Assembly (NCBI GenBank): GCA_035557635.1
Contig: DATMDR010000085.1
Coordinates: forward strand, 1 to 35,032
Reading direction: 5' to 3'
Source of the DNA: VRUE01 sp035557635
GTDB lineage: Bacteria; Actinomycetota; Thermoleophilia; Solirubrobacterales; 70-9
Length of the DNA stretch: 35,032 nucleotides
Made by a program: the position numbers and the translations under genes. The notes beneath the pieces were generated by a model. It was not told the DNA's origin and ran no database searches. It saw only the letters and a program-made list of their open reading frames with translations. Below, in pieces: positions 1 to 9,470 of the stretch (the first letter of the stretch is position 1; each line of letters begins with the position of its first letter).

Positions 1-1
1 G

Positions 2-46
2 TCGGCGGAGCGCTACGTGCGAGCGCTGCGCGGCGAGCTGCCGTAG
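2..46 (+). CDS. C-terminal tail of a gene entering from the left
   Basis: An open frame runs from the window edge and ends ...YVRALRGELP-stop (TAG at 44-46), one base before the stop codon of the convergent MFS gene. Only 14 residues are visible, so no function can be assigned. The reading is supported by the tight convergent packing and plausible codon use; it could still be chance. Confidence 0.4.
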   Translation, partial: SAERYVRALRGELP

Positions 47-47
47 C

Positions 48-1307
48 TCAGACCGGCACGACCGGCGCCTCGGCGACCTCGACGGTGTCCGCGGCGGCGT
101 TCTGCCGGCGCGACATGGCGAGCGCCGGCAGCGCGACGGCCGAGATCCCCGCCCCGATCAGGTACGACGGCCCGTAGCCCCACACGTCGGCGGCCCGGCC
201 CAGCACCGGCTGCGCCCAGACGCCGCCGGTCGAGCCCATCAACGAGTCGAACGACAGGATCGTGGCCCGCTGGCGTGACGGGATCAGGCCGTTCATGTAC
301 GTCTGGCGGATCGGCATCGAGGCCGCGAACAGCAGCCCCCACACGACGGTCAGGCCGATCACCGGCCAAAAGCTCTCGATCGTCCCGATCAGTGCGAGCG
401 TCACCACGCTCATGCCGGATATGGCGATCAGCGCCGAGGTGCGGCGGCGGAACAGCCCGCGGATCCACGGCGCGGCGATCCCGCCGAGGATCTGTGCGCC
501 GGCGACGATTGCGGCCACCAGGCCGGCGATCTGGTAGGCCTCCGGGTCGCCGTAGAGCTCGAGCAGGTACGGCTGGAGGGCGTAGAAGGCGTAGATGCCG
601 ACGCCGCCCGTGAACAGGGACTCGACCATCAGCCACTTGACGGCTGGGACGCGCCAGCCGTAGTCGATCGATGCGGAGGCGATCTTGCGCATCTCGGCCA
701 GCGGCCGGCCGCCCTTCTCGGGCGTGAACCCGATGTCGTGCATGAGCCGGAACGCGACCCCGAACATCGCGATCAGGACGAGGCCGCGAAGCACGAACGG
801 CACTCCGAGACTGGTCTGCTGGGCGATGAACCCTCCCGCGACCGAACCGGTGAGCATCGCCGCGCCGGTGACGACCTGACCGCGTCCGAACACCGACTCC
901 AGCTCTCCCGTGAAGCCGGTCGCGGCGAGCGCATCGACCAGCCAGGCCTCGACCGCGCCGGAGAAGAACGTGAATCCGAGGCCGAGCAGCATCGAGACGC
1001 CCGCCCACTGCCAGAACGGCGCCCCGACCTGCCACAGCAGCACGTAGAGCAGCGTCGACACGGTCAGCGTCACCGTGCCGAGCAGGTAGGAGGCGCGGCG
1101 GCCGACGGTGTCGGCGACGATCCCGGTCGGCACCTCGAACAGCACCATCCCGGCCGTGAAGAAGGCGTTGGCCGCGAATGCCTCCAGGTTCGAGAGGCCG
1201 GCGTCGAGCAGGAAGATCGTGTTGATCCCCCAGATGAACGACGCCGCCAGCGTGTTCCCGAGCAGGAGGGTCAGGTAGGTGCGCTGGATCGACCGGGGCG
1301 TCGGCAT
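48..1307 (-). CDS. MFS transporter (efflux type)
   Basis: A 419-residue inner-membrane protein with about twelve hydrophobic segments, the usual size of a major facilitator superfamily permease. The loop after the second helix carries the MFS motif A pattern, GIVADTVGRR at residues 62-71. The family drives drug or metabolite transport by proton exchange; the substrate cannot be read from sequence. The ATG at 1307 is the only sensible start because an in-frame TGA lies six codons upstream (1323-1325). No Shine-Dalgarno is visible; a 14-bp palindrome sits four bases upstream of the start, so local repressor control is likely. It is the last minus-strand gene after the helicase, zinc-ribbon and EamA genes but probably has its own promoter in the 62-bp gap. 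Family call is secure; direction and substrate are not. Confidence 0.9.
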   Translation of the reverse strand: MPTPRSIQRTYLTLLLGNTLAASFIWGINTIFLLDAGLSNLEAFAANAFFTAGMVLFEVPTGIVADTVGRRASYLLGTVTLTVSTLLYVLLWQVGAPFWQWAGVSMLLGLGFTFFSGAVEAWLVDALAATGFTGELESVFGRGQVVTGAAMLTGSVAGGFIAQQTSLGVPFVLRGLVLIAMFGVAFRLMHDIGFTPEKGGRPLAEMRKIASASIDYGWRVPAVKWLMVESLFTGGVGIYAFYALQPYLLELYGDPEAYQIAGLVAAIVAGAQILGGIAAPWIRGLFRRRTSALIAISGMSVVTLALIGTIESFWPVIGLTVVWGLLFAASMPIRQTYMNGLIPSRQRATILSFDSLMGSTGGVWAQPVLGRAADVWGYGPSYLIGAGISAVALPALAMSRRQNAAADTVEVAEAPVVPV

Positions 1308-1311
1308 CGGC

Positions 1312-1325
1312 TGACATGTATGTCA
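1312..1325. promoter_or_regulatory. Palindromic operator candidate at the MFS start
   Basis: TGACAT-GT-ATGTCA is a perfect inverted repeat with 6-bp arms and a 2-bp centre, ending four bases before the MFS start codon. On the minus strand it also contains TTGACA. A repressor bound here would cover a leaderless transcript start. The cognate regulator is not visible in this window. Confidence 0.5.
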
Positions 1326-1369
1326 AAGGAAGCCATCCCAAAGCGGGACGGTCGCTGGAGCCGGCGCAG

Positions 1370-2230
1370 CTAGGTGGCCAGCTGCGGCCGGGTGCCGCGC
1401 GCCGGCAGGAGCAGGGCCGAGAGGCAGACCATCCCGAAGGCGGTCGCCTGGAGGGCGATTCCGAGCGGGTTGCCGGAGAGGGGATCGTCGAAGACGAGGA
1501 TGCCGCCGGCGATCTGGCTCGTGTTGGCGACCAGGCCCATCAGGCCGATCGTCTCGATCGCCTGTCCGCCCTGGAGCGCCGCCACCACCGCGTACTGGGC
1601 AAGCGCGCCGCAGGCGACGATGAGCGCGATCCAGGGAAGGATGATTGCGATCGAGACTCCGTCGGCGCCGGTCAGGCCCTTGATCGCGACTCCCGCCAGC
1701 GCCACCAGGGTCCCGGCCAGGGCGGCGAGGAGGAGGCCGCGCCGGGCGACGAGCCGCTCCGAGCGGTGGCCGAGGGCGAGGCCGATCGCGATCAGCGCCA
1801 GCCCTCCCTCGAAGCCGAGGATGGCGGCAAGCGAGAACTCGGAGTGGCTGCCGCTCAGGTGGGGCACGGTGAGGATGAGCAGGGCGAGGCCCGCGCCGCC
1901 GACGAGCAGCGCCAGCCACTGGCGCGGCTCGACCGTGTCGCCGAAGATCCGCTGCGACATCACCGCCAGGGTCACCGCGCCACCGGAGAGCACCGCCTGC
2001 ACGATCGAGATCGGCGCCATCGAGAGTGCCGCGACGTGAATCAGCCAGGCGACCGCCGCGAGGCTCCAGCCGGCCGCGAACCAGGGGGACCCGGCGAGCC
2101 GCCGGGCGCTGCGGAGCGGCTGCCGGATGCGGACCGGCTCGAGGCGATGGCAGCCGCGGTGCTTGAGCAGCGACGCGAGGTTCGTCAGCAGCGCGGCGAG
2201 AAGGGCAAGTGCGATTCCGGCCTGCGCCAA
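1370..2230 (-). CDS. EamA/DMT-like multi-helix membrane transporter
   Basis: A 286-residue protein with about nine to ten hydrophobic segments and two similar halves, matching the drug/metabolite transporter superfamily (EamA or NIPA-like). Such proteins export small metabolites or carry ions; I cannot say which. The start is a TTG at 2230, three bases after the stop of the zinc-ribbon gene, with AGGA just upstream (GTAGGACTTG); no ATG gives a better N-terminus, and the first hydrophobic helix begins immediately. It appears to be the third gene of the helicase operon. Confidence is high for a membrane transporter and moderate for the exact family. Confidence 0.75.
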   Translation of the reverse strand: MAQAGIALALLAALLTNLASLLKHRGCHRLEPVRIRQPLRSARRLAGSPWFAAGWSLAAVAWLIHVAALSMAPISIVQAVLSGGAVTLAVMSQRIFGDTVEPRQWLALLVGGAGLALLILTVPHLSGSHSEFSLAAILGFEGGLALIAIGLALGHRSERLVARRGLLLAALAGTLVALAGVAIKGLTGADGVSIAIILPWIALIVACGALAQYAVVAALQGGQAIETIGLMGLVANTSQIAGGILVFDDPLSGNPLGIALQATAFGMVCLSALLLPARGTRPQLAT

Positions 2231-2233
2231 GTC

Positions 2234-2580
2234 CTACTGCCGATCCGCGGGTTGCAGCCGGCGGCGCACCGCCGCGACCGCGGCGGGCGTCGTGCGGCAC
2301 GCTTTCGCGATCACGTTGTTGGTGTGGTCGGGCGCCCGCTGCATCTCGAACTCGATCAGGCTCGCGCGGCGCAGCTTGGCGCGGGAGTCGCGGCTCCAGT
2401 CGCTCGGCGCCGCGTCGAGAGCCTCATCCCCGGCGCGTTCCCGCCTGCACCCAAGGCAGTAGCAGCCATCGGCGGAATCGGCCCAGGTGTCCGGCAGCGG
2501 GACGCGCTCGCCGTGCATCCGGCTGACCGCCACTCCGCAGCGATCGCAGGTCCACTTCAGCGCGGTGTCGTGGGTCGTGG

Positions 2581-2584
<4 letters not shown>
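2234..2584 (-). CDS. Zinc-ribbon protein coupled to DEAD-box helicase
   Basis: A 116-residue protein with four cysteines in a CxxC...CxxC arrangement (C13, C16, C43, C46), which should bind one zinc ion. The C-terminal part is basic and helical and could contact nucleic acid. I do not recognise a named family. Its ATG overlaps the helicase stop in an ATGA (2581-2584), so it is translationally coupled to the helicase and expected to be made with it; a role in RNA metabolism is an inference from that context only. Confidence 0.75.
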
Positions 2585-3765
<1,181 letters not shown>

Positions 3766-3847
3766 TGTTGTGGCTCCTTGTATGAGCGTTGTAGGGAGAT
3801 CCAGCGACCCCTAAACGCAAAGCAGCGCACGGAGGAAACGGAACCTC

Positions 3848-3873
3848 TCGGGCAGCGTTGAGCGCCTGCCCGA
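3848..3873 (-). terminator. Hairpin between lipoprotein and helicase genes
   Basis: TCGGGCAG and CTGCCCGA form a perfect 8-bp stem with a 10-base loop, about 40 bases after the lipoprotein stop and 83 bases before the helicase start. It could be a terminator of the upstream gene (only a weak T-rich tract follows) or a structured 5' leader of the helicase. Confidence 0.4.
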
Positions 3874-3913
3874 CTCAGTCACCGTAGCAGCCGACCCTCA
3901 GTGCAGCGGTTTT

Positions 3914-5416
3914 TCACCGCCCCTGCTCCATTTGCTCCAGCCCCCGGTCGAGCTCGGCGGGAGTGACCGCACCGGCGGGGGCGGGGACGGCTCGGAAGGT
4001 GGAAGCAGGGAGCCTCAGCCGGAAGGCGATCCGCCGGTTGCGGTCGAACGCGGTGACGAGGGGATTGTCTCCCCAGCTGACCAGCCAGCCACCGTCCTCG
4101 AGCTGTCTCGCCGAGCCGCAGCAATGGCTGGCGCGCACCGCGGGATCGTTGAGCTGGCCGAGGTAGGTCGCCCTGTCGCGTTCGAGGTCGAGGCGGTAGA
4201 AGACGACCCGCGGCCGCCGCGGCCGGTCCTTGCCGTTGTCGTAGATGCTGAGGCTGCCGTCGTCGGCGATGCGAGCGTCGTGCTGCCCGCCGAGCAGTTT
4301 CCTGGCCGGGTCGCCGGCGATCCGCAGCGAGTTGGCCGTCTTGCTGCCGCCCAGCTTCCAGCGGATCTCGCCGGTCGAGCGGCGGATCCCGTAAACCGCG
4401 TCGGTGTGGCGCGTCGAGATCACCACTTCGTTCGCTCCGCGCGGCTCGATCGAGTTGATGTGAACCGGGTCGAATGCCTGGCGCCCCTGCAGCCTTCGCC
4501 TCGGATTGCTGAGCACGTTGCGCCACCAGCGCCCGGTCTCCGCAAGGGCTATCTGCTCGCGGGAGTTCCAGCGCCACAGCAGTCGCCCGCGCGGATCGAG
4601 CTCCTGGACCTCGGCGGAGACGATCGCCGCCTGAGCGGGACCGCATCGTTCTTTGGGGGGCCTGGCGCAGAAACGCCGCAGATCGGCGGTTTCCGGGACG
4701 TAGGAGCCGACCAGGAAGTTGCCGGAGCCCAGCTCGCGGAGCTCGTGCCCGTCGATGATCGGCCCCCTCGTCCTGACCAGCCGCTGCAGCTCGCCCGCCG
4801 GCGAGCGGATCTCGTGCGCCATGCGCGGGTCGAGCCCGTAGCCGTCCCCGAACGACCTGGCCCAGGAAATTGTCCCGTCGTGAAGGACCTGCGCCCACAA
4901 CGCGCGCGTCCCGGGGCTGTACCACCAGCGCGGCACGCCCTCGTGGTCGAAGACGATCACCCATGGGCGCGAATCCCGCGAGGCTCTGAAGCTGACCGCG
5001 AACAGGCCCGGCGAGATGTTGCCGAGGCGCTCGAAGCGCCAGGCCGGGAAGTCTGCGGGGAGGCAACGCACCTTGTATGCGTGCCGCTTCCCCCCGTCGC
5101 TGACCGCGATCCGGAAGTCCTCGCCGGGTCGCACGCCGGGATCGACCGGAAAGCTCCCTGTGCGCGCCGGGGCAGAGCTGACCGCGACCCTGACGCCATC
5201 CTCCGCCTCGGCGCGGATCGGCCTCCCATTGCGACCGCAGCGTGAGACGTAGCGCGACTCGGCCGGGTCGAAGGCCGGGTAGAGGCCCTCGATCTCGAGC
5301 GAGGGCTCCTCAGCTGAAGGAGCCTCCGAGTCCCCGCCGCAGCCCCCTCCCGCCAGTACAGCCAGGCACCCGGTGGCGAGGGCCAAAGAGCGAAGCCGTT
5401 TTATGTGGCTGTTCAC
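3914..5416 (-). CDS. Arylsulfotransferase-like lipoprotein
   Basis: A 500-residue exported protein. The N-terminus is a lipoprotein signal (hydrophobic stretch ending LAGGGC, Cys at about residue 26). The body contains tryptophan-rich beta-propeller-like repeats and the His-bearing segments VHINSIE, GQHDAR and YDNGKD that are typical of the arylsulfotransferase (ASST) family. Characterised ASST enzymes transfer sulfate between phenols without PAPS, but most actinobacterial members are uncharacterised, so activity is inferred. GTG at 5416 is chosen because it gives a clean signal peptide; its ribosome site is poor. It is divergent from the CBS gene across a 142-bp spacer. Confidence 0.75.
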   Translation of the reverse strand: MNSHIKRLRSLALATGCLAVLAGGGCGGDSEAPSAEEPSLEIEGLYPAFDPAESRYVSRCGRNGRPIRAEAEDGVRVAVSSAPARTGSFPVDPGVRPGEDFRIAVSDGGKRHAYKVRCLPADFPAWRFERLGNISPGLFAVSFRASRDSRPWVIVFDHEGVPRWWYSPGTRALWAQVLHDGTISWARSFGDGYGLDPRMAHEIRSPAGELQRLVRTRGPIIDGHELRELGSGNFLVGSYVPETADLRRFCARPPKERCGPAQAAIVSAEVQELDPRGRLLWRWNSREQIALAETGRWWRNVLSNPRRRLQGRQAFDPVHINSIEPRGANEVVISTRHTDAVYGIRRSTGEIRWKLGGSKTANSLRIAGDPARKLLGGQHDARIADDGSLSIYDNGKDRPRRPRVVFYRLDLERDRATYLGQLNDPAVRASHCCGSARQLEDGGWLVSWGDNPLVTAFDRNRRIAFRLRLPASTFRAVPAPAGAVTPAELDRGLEQMEQGR

Positions 5417-5558
5417 CCCGGGAACTTACCCGGCCGCGAACAAAATCGATCGGAGATCCTGAGAGCCGGTCGGCGCCGCCGAGGAGCGACCCGCCCGAGC
5501 GTTTTGTACGACGAGGAGCGGGGTAGCGGACAGGTAAGGCCGAACCAAGGAGAGACGA

Positions 5559-5987
5559 GTGGGAACGATCGCTGTGCGTGAGTGCATGAGCACCGACGTC
5601 TCGCCTGTTCGCCCAGACACCTCGCTGGTCGAAGCGGCCCAGCTGATGCGCAGCAGTGGAGTCGGCGGCGTTTTGGTCCTCGATCGCGAAGGCGAGGGGT
5701 GCGTGGGGATCCTGACCGAGCGTGACATCGTGGTCCGGGTCCTGGCCGAGGGGCGGGAGCCGCGCGCGGTCTTCGTCCGCGACGTCGCCACGATGGATCC
5801 GGTCACCTGTACGCCTGAGGAGGACGTTGAGACCGCCACCTCGCGAATGCGTGAGTACGAAGTCCAGCACCTCCCTGTTTGCCTGGCGGGCAAGGTGGTC
5901 GGCATGATCTCCCTCGCCGACATCGTTTTCGGCCGGCCGGACGAGGAGCGGGGAACGATCGTGCCGCCCCGGGCGATGAGCCGCTAG
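5559..5987 (+). CDS. Tandem CBS-domain protein
   Basis: A 142-residue stand-alone protein made of two CBS domains (about residues 8-62 and 72-125). Both halves show the CBS pattern, ending GILTERDIV and GMISLADIV. CBS pairs bind adenosine nucleotides and sense energy or redox state; the partner is unknown. The GTG start has a strong AAGGAGAG site four bases upstream. It converges on the cupin gene with an 11-bp gap. Confidence 0.9.
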   Translation: MGTIAVRECMSTDVSPVRPDTSLVEAAQLMRSSGVGGVLVLDREGEGCVGILTERDIVVRVLAEGREPRAVFVRDVATMDPVTCTPEEDVETATSRMREYEVQHLPVCLAGKVVGMISLADIVFGRPDEERGTIVPPRAMSR

Positions 5988-5998
5988 CCCAGAGCCCG

Positions 5999-6379
5999 CT
6001 ACTGATCGGCGCGCTCGGCTGCCCGCTCGCGCACGCTCTCCTTCTGTTCGAGCGTCATCGCACCGGGGTGCCCGTCACCTGGCCAGGGGCTGAGGAGCAG
6101 CAGGAGCCGGGCGTCCGAGCCGGCGACGATCGTGCGCCGCTCGCCCGGCGCGAACTCGAACAGGCAGCCGCTCCCGGCGGACACGCTCTCGCCCTCGGGC
6201 GTGCTGACCTCGACCTCGCCGTCGACCACCACGACCCTGGCTCGCTCGTGGACCTCGTGCTCCTGCATCTGCTCGCCTGCGGGGAGGTGCAGGAGGACCG
6301 CCCGGGCATCCTCCGCGGAGGAGAGGATCTGCGGCTCGTGCGAGTCCGTCTCTATGTTCCTCAGGTCCCAGCTCTTCAT
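5999..6379 (-). CDS. Small cupin-domain protein
   Basis: A 126-residue single cupin barrel. The segments HEVHERARVVVVDGEVEV and then ...GCLFEFAPGERR match the two cupin motifs, although the metal-binding histidines are only partly kept, so it may be a binding protein and not an enzyme. A GAGGTGAG sequence lies 14 bases upstream of the ATG, rather distant for a ribosome site. No operon partner is visible. Confidence 0.8.
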   Translation of the reverse strand: MKSWDLRNIETDSHEPQILSSAEDARAVLLHLPAGEQMQEHEVHERARVVVVDGEVEVSTPEGESVSAGSGCLFEFAPGERRTIVAGSDARLLLLLSPWPGDGHPGAMTLEQKESVRERAAERADQ

Positions 6380-6440
6380 CGTCGTCTGGTGATCTCACCT
6401 CGTCGGGTTCCCGTTGTCAAGGAAAGGGTAGACCCGGCCC

Positions 6441-6548
6441 GTGTTCCTCTTCTTCTCCAACAACCTCGGTTGCGGCGGCTCGCTGCTCGTCTCCGCGGTG
6501 GTGACGCTGATCCTTCTGCTCCTCTTCGGCGTCATCGACTTCGACTAG
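6441..6548 (+). CDS. Small 35-residue membrane protein
   Basis: GTG at 6441 opens a 35-codon frame starting FLFFSNNLGCGG and continuing as one hydrophobic helix, with an acidic end GVIDFD before TAG. AAGGAAAGG lies about 13 bases upstream. Single-helix proteins of this pattern recur in actinobacteria as unannotated small proteins (from general recollection, not a search). Function unknown; it sits alone between two minus-strand genes. Confidence 0.55.
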   Translation: MFLFFSNNLGCGGSLLVSAVVTLILLLLFGVIDFD

Positions 6549-6563
6549 GTCGCGTCGCACTCG

Positions 6564-7031
6564 TCAGAGGTCGCGCTCGTAGTAGAGCATCGAGGGGCCG
6601 TCCTCGCCGCCTTCGCGGTTGGTGAAGCCGGTGCTCTCGTAGAGCGCCCGGGCCGCGGTGTCGGTCTCGCCGGTGTTGAGGTCCATGTGGGTGGCGCCGG
6701 CGGCCCGGGCCGTCTCCATCACGGCCTCCAGCAGCGCCCGGCCGATGCCGTTGCCGCGCAGCTCGGGGATTACGTAGAGCTCCTCCAGGTAGGCGTCGAG
6801 CTCACCGCTCCATATAGAGGGCAGGTAGCGCATCTGGGCGATCCCGTCCGGACCGTCGCCGGCGAGCAGGAAGGTCAGGGTCCCGTCCTGAATGAAGGCC
6901 GCCGCCCGCTCGGCCAGCACGTCGGCGTCGGGGGTCGGTTCGGAGAACTCGGTGTTGAAGTCGTGCAGGAGGCGCCCGATGTCGCCGGCGTCGGCAGCGG
7001 TCGCGCGGCGGATGGTCACCTCCGGGCTCAC
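6564..7031 (-). CDS. GNAT-family N-acetyltransferase
   Basis: A 155-residue acetyltransferase that would move the acetyl group of acetyl-CoA to an amine; the substrate is unknown. The pyrophosphate-binding motif A is clear: LEELYVIPELRGNGIGRALL (R/Q-x-x-G-x-G/A, here RGNGIG), followed by the ALYESTGF segment of motif B. GTG at 7031 is the start. It is divergent from the LapA-like gene with 48 bp between starts. Confidence 0.9.
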   Translation of the reverse strand: MSPEVTIRRATAADAGDIGRLLHDFNTEFSEPTPDADVLAERAAAFIQDGTLTFLLAGDGPDGIAQMRYLPSIWSGELDAYLEELYVIPELRGNGIGRALLEAVMETARAAGATHMDLNTGETDTAARALYESTGFTNREGGEDGPSMLYYERDL

Positions 7032-7046
7032 GCTTCCAATCTACGC

Positions 7047-7062
7047 ACCGCCGGCTGGCGGT
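7047..7062. promoter_or_regulatory. Inverted repeat in divergent GNAT/LapA spacer
   Basis: ACCGCC-GGCT-GGCGGT, perfect 6-bp arms, in the middle of the 48-bp region between two divergent start codons. It may be an operator or a hairpin near a transcript start. GC-rich repeats of this size can arise by chance in this genome. Confidence 0.3.
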
Positions 7063-7079
7063 AGCGTGATGGGCACGCC

Positions 7080-7322
7080 ATGCCCGCGAACGGCAAGCAG
7101 ACCAACTGGCGCACCTGGGTCGTCGGCATCCTCGTCGCCCTCGCCCTGATCGTCGCCCTGCAGAACTCCCAGCAGGTCAGGGTCGACGTCCTCTTCGTCA
7201 CGATCGACGCTCCCCTGGTCGTGACGCTGCTGGTCGCCATAGCGGTCGGAGCGCTGATCGGCTACGTCGCCCCGGTAGTCCGTCGTCATCGCCGCGACGA
7301 GCGCCGCCGCGACGGGACCTGA
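7080..7322 (+). CDS. LapA-like (DUF1049) small membrane protein
   Basis: An 80-residue protein with two hydrophobic helices (about residues 12-30 and 38-62) joined by a short stretch containing QNSQQVRVDVLF, the hallmark of LapA/DUF1049 proteins, and a basic tail RRHRRDERRR. Members act in envelope or lipopolysaccharide assembly in Gram-negatives; the role in actinobacteria is unclear. Confidence 0.8.
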   Translation: MPANGKQTNWRTWVVGILVALALIVALQNSQQVRVDVLFVTIDAPLVVTLLVAIAVGALIGYVAPVVRRHRRDERRRDGT

Positions 7323-7421
7323 CCTGGCACCGGGTCGGTGCACTCCGCAGCGACTCGTCCTTGCAAAAGGCAACTTCCTGGTCTGCTCGCTGTTTCGCAG
7401 GCAAGCGGCAGAGGGGAAGAG

Positions 7422-8105
7422 GTGAGCGAAGTTCGCGTCGTCCAGCTGCTCGAGTGCGACCCAGGGCTCGGCGACGGCCTTACCGTGGAGGAGCGGGCGA
7501 GTGCGCTGGCGGCGCTGGCTGCGCAGGCGATCTCGCTGGAGCCGGGCCCATGGCGGCCCGGCACGCGCTCGCCGGAGCCGGGCCATCTCGGCTATCTGAT
7601 CGCCGCCGGGCTGCTCGTCCGCCGGATCGAGATCGGCCCGGGCTCGAGCATCGAGCTGCTGGGTCGGGGGGACTTGCTGAGACCGTGGCAGGAAGAGGCG
7701 TCCTCCTTCTGCACCGCGTCCTGGGAGGTTCTCGAGCGCACCATCGTGGTCGCGTTGGGACCGCGGCTGGCCCGTGACGCCGCGCGGTGGCCGGCGATTG
7801 TCTCGAACCTGATGGCGCGGGGAGTCAGGCGCTCGCGGGCCGTCGCCGCCGACGCGGCGATCGCCAGCATCGTCGGCGTCGAGGAGCGGCTCCTGATCCT
7901 GCTCTGGCGGATCGCCGAGACCTGGGGCGAGACGAAAGGCGATGGCGTCCACATCACGATCCAGCTGCCGCACCGCCTTCTCGCCGAGCTGGTCGGCGCC
8001 CGCCGCCCCTCCGTTACCAGCGCTCTCACGGAGCTGCAGCAGTCCGGACGCCTCGCCTCCTCCTCGGATGGCTGCTGGGTCCTCTTCGGTGACCCGCCCT
8101 GCTGA
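7422..8105 (+). CDS. Crp/Fnr-family transcriptional regulator
   Basis: A 227-residue DNA-binding regulator. The N-terminal half resembles a degenerate cyclic-nucleotide-binding barrel with no clear ligand motif. The C-terminal third is the Crp winged helix: LLAELVGARRPSVTSALTEL is the recognition helix region. The frame is open further upstream, but GTG at 7422 is chosen because GAGGGGAAGA lies just before it. It probably responds to stress or redox, but no ligand residues such as Fnr cysteines are seen. Confidence 0.85.
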   Translation: MSEVRVVQLLECDPGLGDGLTVEERASALAALAAQAISLEPGPWRPGTRSPEPGHLGYLIAAGLLVRRIEIGPGSSIELLGRGDLLRPWQEEASSFCTASWEVLERTIVVALGPRLARDAARWPAIVSNLMARGVRRSRAVAADAAIASIVGVEERLLILLWRIAETWGETKGDGVHITIQLPHRLLAELVGARRPSVTSALTELQQSGRLASSSDGCWVLFGDPPC

Positions 8106-8119
8106 GCGCTCAGCGCCGG

Positions 8120-8533
8120 TCAGCGGCGCGGTTGCGCATTGAAGCGAATCCACCGTGACTTGCACCTGAGCCCGCCGCGCAGTTTGTCGGTCAGGCGCAC
8201 CCGGCCGCCCAGGCGCCGCTTGTCGACCCGTCCGCGGAAGTAGACGCTGTCCGTGCGGCCGAACTGGGCGTCGCGAAAGTTCCCATTCCTGCGCACGGGC
8301 GTCCAGAGGAATCCGCTCTCGATCAGGGTCAGGGTGCCCCCGTCCCCGCAACGAAGGTCCGCTTCGAACTTGAGGATCTTGAACTTGCGATCCTTGACCG
8401 CGAGCTTGATCCGGTAGCCCTGCGCCGTCTTCCCTTTGAACATCCGAGCCTCGGCCGGGTCGGTCAGCGCCCCGGCGTCCGCCGCGATCAGGCCGCACGC
8501 CAGCGCGCAGCCGGCGATCAGTCGAACGAACAT
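8120..8533 (-). CDS. Secreted protein of unknown function
   Basis: A 137-residue protein with a signal peptide (FVRLIAGCALACGLIAADAG) and a mature basic beta-rich domain containing paired cysteines. GGGAGGCGAGA precedes the ATG, a good ribosome site. I do not recognise the family; it converges on the Crp/Fnr gene and is divergent from the next secreted-protein gene. Confidence 0.7.
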   Translation of the reverse strand: MFVRLIAGCALACGLIAADAGALTDPAEARMFKGKTAQGYRIKLAVKDRKFKILKFEADLRCGDGGTLTLIESGFLWTPVRRNGNFRDAQFGRTDSVYFRGRVDKRRLGGRVRLTDKLRGGLRCKSRWIRFNAQPRR

Positions 8534-8672
8534 TCTCGCCTCCCTGCAGATGGTTGCCTTGTGGCTGCCGAAAACCGCCCGTCCGCGTTTGCTGCGCAGC
8601 GTTGTCAGAAAGCTGACATCGGGTCACTCGTCCTGCCGCTCCTAGCGGCGCGCGGATGTGTTTTCTCCATGC

Positions 8673-9470
8673 ATGCGGAACAGAGGCAGAACAGGACGCA
8701 GAGCCTTCCCCGTGGTGCTCGCCGCGGTAGTCGCCGTCGCCGGCCTTTCGGTGGCCGGCGTGGCGCCCGCGGCCAAGCCCACCGTGGTGCGGGCCGGGAA
8801 TCTCATCCTCAAGCTCAACGGCGGCGTCTCGCCGAAACGCCTGCCGAGGAACAGGCTGGCGCCGATCGCCCTGCGGGTCTCGGGGGACATCTTGACCGTC
8901 GACGGCTCGCACCCGCCCGCCGCCCGCACCGTGATCGCCGATTTCGACAGGCACGGGACGGTCAACGCGCGGGGCCTGCCCGTCTGCAGGATCGGCCAGC
9001 TCGTCGCCCGCGACACGCGCGCGGCCAAGGCGGCCTGCCGGAGCGCGATCGTCGGCAGCGGAAAAACGACGGTGAGGGTTGCGTTCCCCGAACAGAGGCC
9101 CTTCTTCTCGACCGGCCCCCTGGTCCTCGTCAACGGCGGGGTCAGGGGCGGCGTGACGACGATGTACATCCACGCCTACGTCAACGTCCCGGCGCCGACC
9201 GCGCTCGTCACCACGGTGAAGATCAAGAAGATCCGCAAGGGGCGCTTCGGGACCCGGGCGATCGCGGCGATCCCCACGATCGCCGGCGGCAGCGGCTCGG
9301 TCACCAGCTTCGACCTCAAGATCCAGCGCTCGTTCAGGCGCAACGGCAGTAGGCAGAGCTACCTTCTCGCCAGGTGTGCAAACGGGCGCTTCTTTGCCCT
9401 CGGGACCGTCGCCTTCGCCGGCGGGCCGCGCGTCTCCGGGACCGTGGTGCGGGCCTGCTCGGTCAGATGA
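8673..9470 (+). CDS. Secreted protein of unknown function
   Basis: A 265-residue exported protein: basic N-terminus, hydrophobic helix ending VAPAAK, then a beta-rich domain with three cysteines. The layout resembles a secreted family frequent in Thermoleophilia, but no function is known to me. The frame also allows GTG at 8658; ATG at 8673 gives the cleaner signal peptide and neither has a good ribosome site. Its stop overlaps the next start (ATGA at 9467-9470), so the two are translationally coupled. Confidence 0.7.
   Translation: MRNRGRTGRRAFPVVLAAVVAVAGLSVAGVAPAAKPTVVRAGNLILKLNGGVSPKRLPRNRLAPIALRVSGDILTVDGSHPPAARTVIADFDRHGTVNARGLPVCRIGQLVARDTRAAKAACRSAIVGSGKTTVRVAFPEQRPFFSTGPLVLVNGGVRGGVTTMYIHAYVNVPAPTALVTTVKIKKIRKGRFGTRAIAAIPTIAGGSGSVTSFDLKIQRSFRRNGSRQSYLLARCANGRFFALGTVAFAGGPRVSGTVVRACSVR

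Noticed and set aside
7041..9173. 710-residue minus-strand frame across GNAT, LapA and Crp/Fnr genes
   Set aside because: It lies opposite several recognisable genes and has a low-complexity Arg/Asp/Gly composition with no domain.
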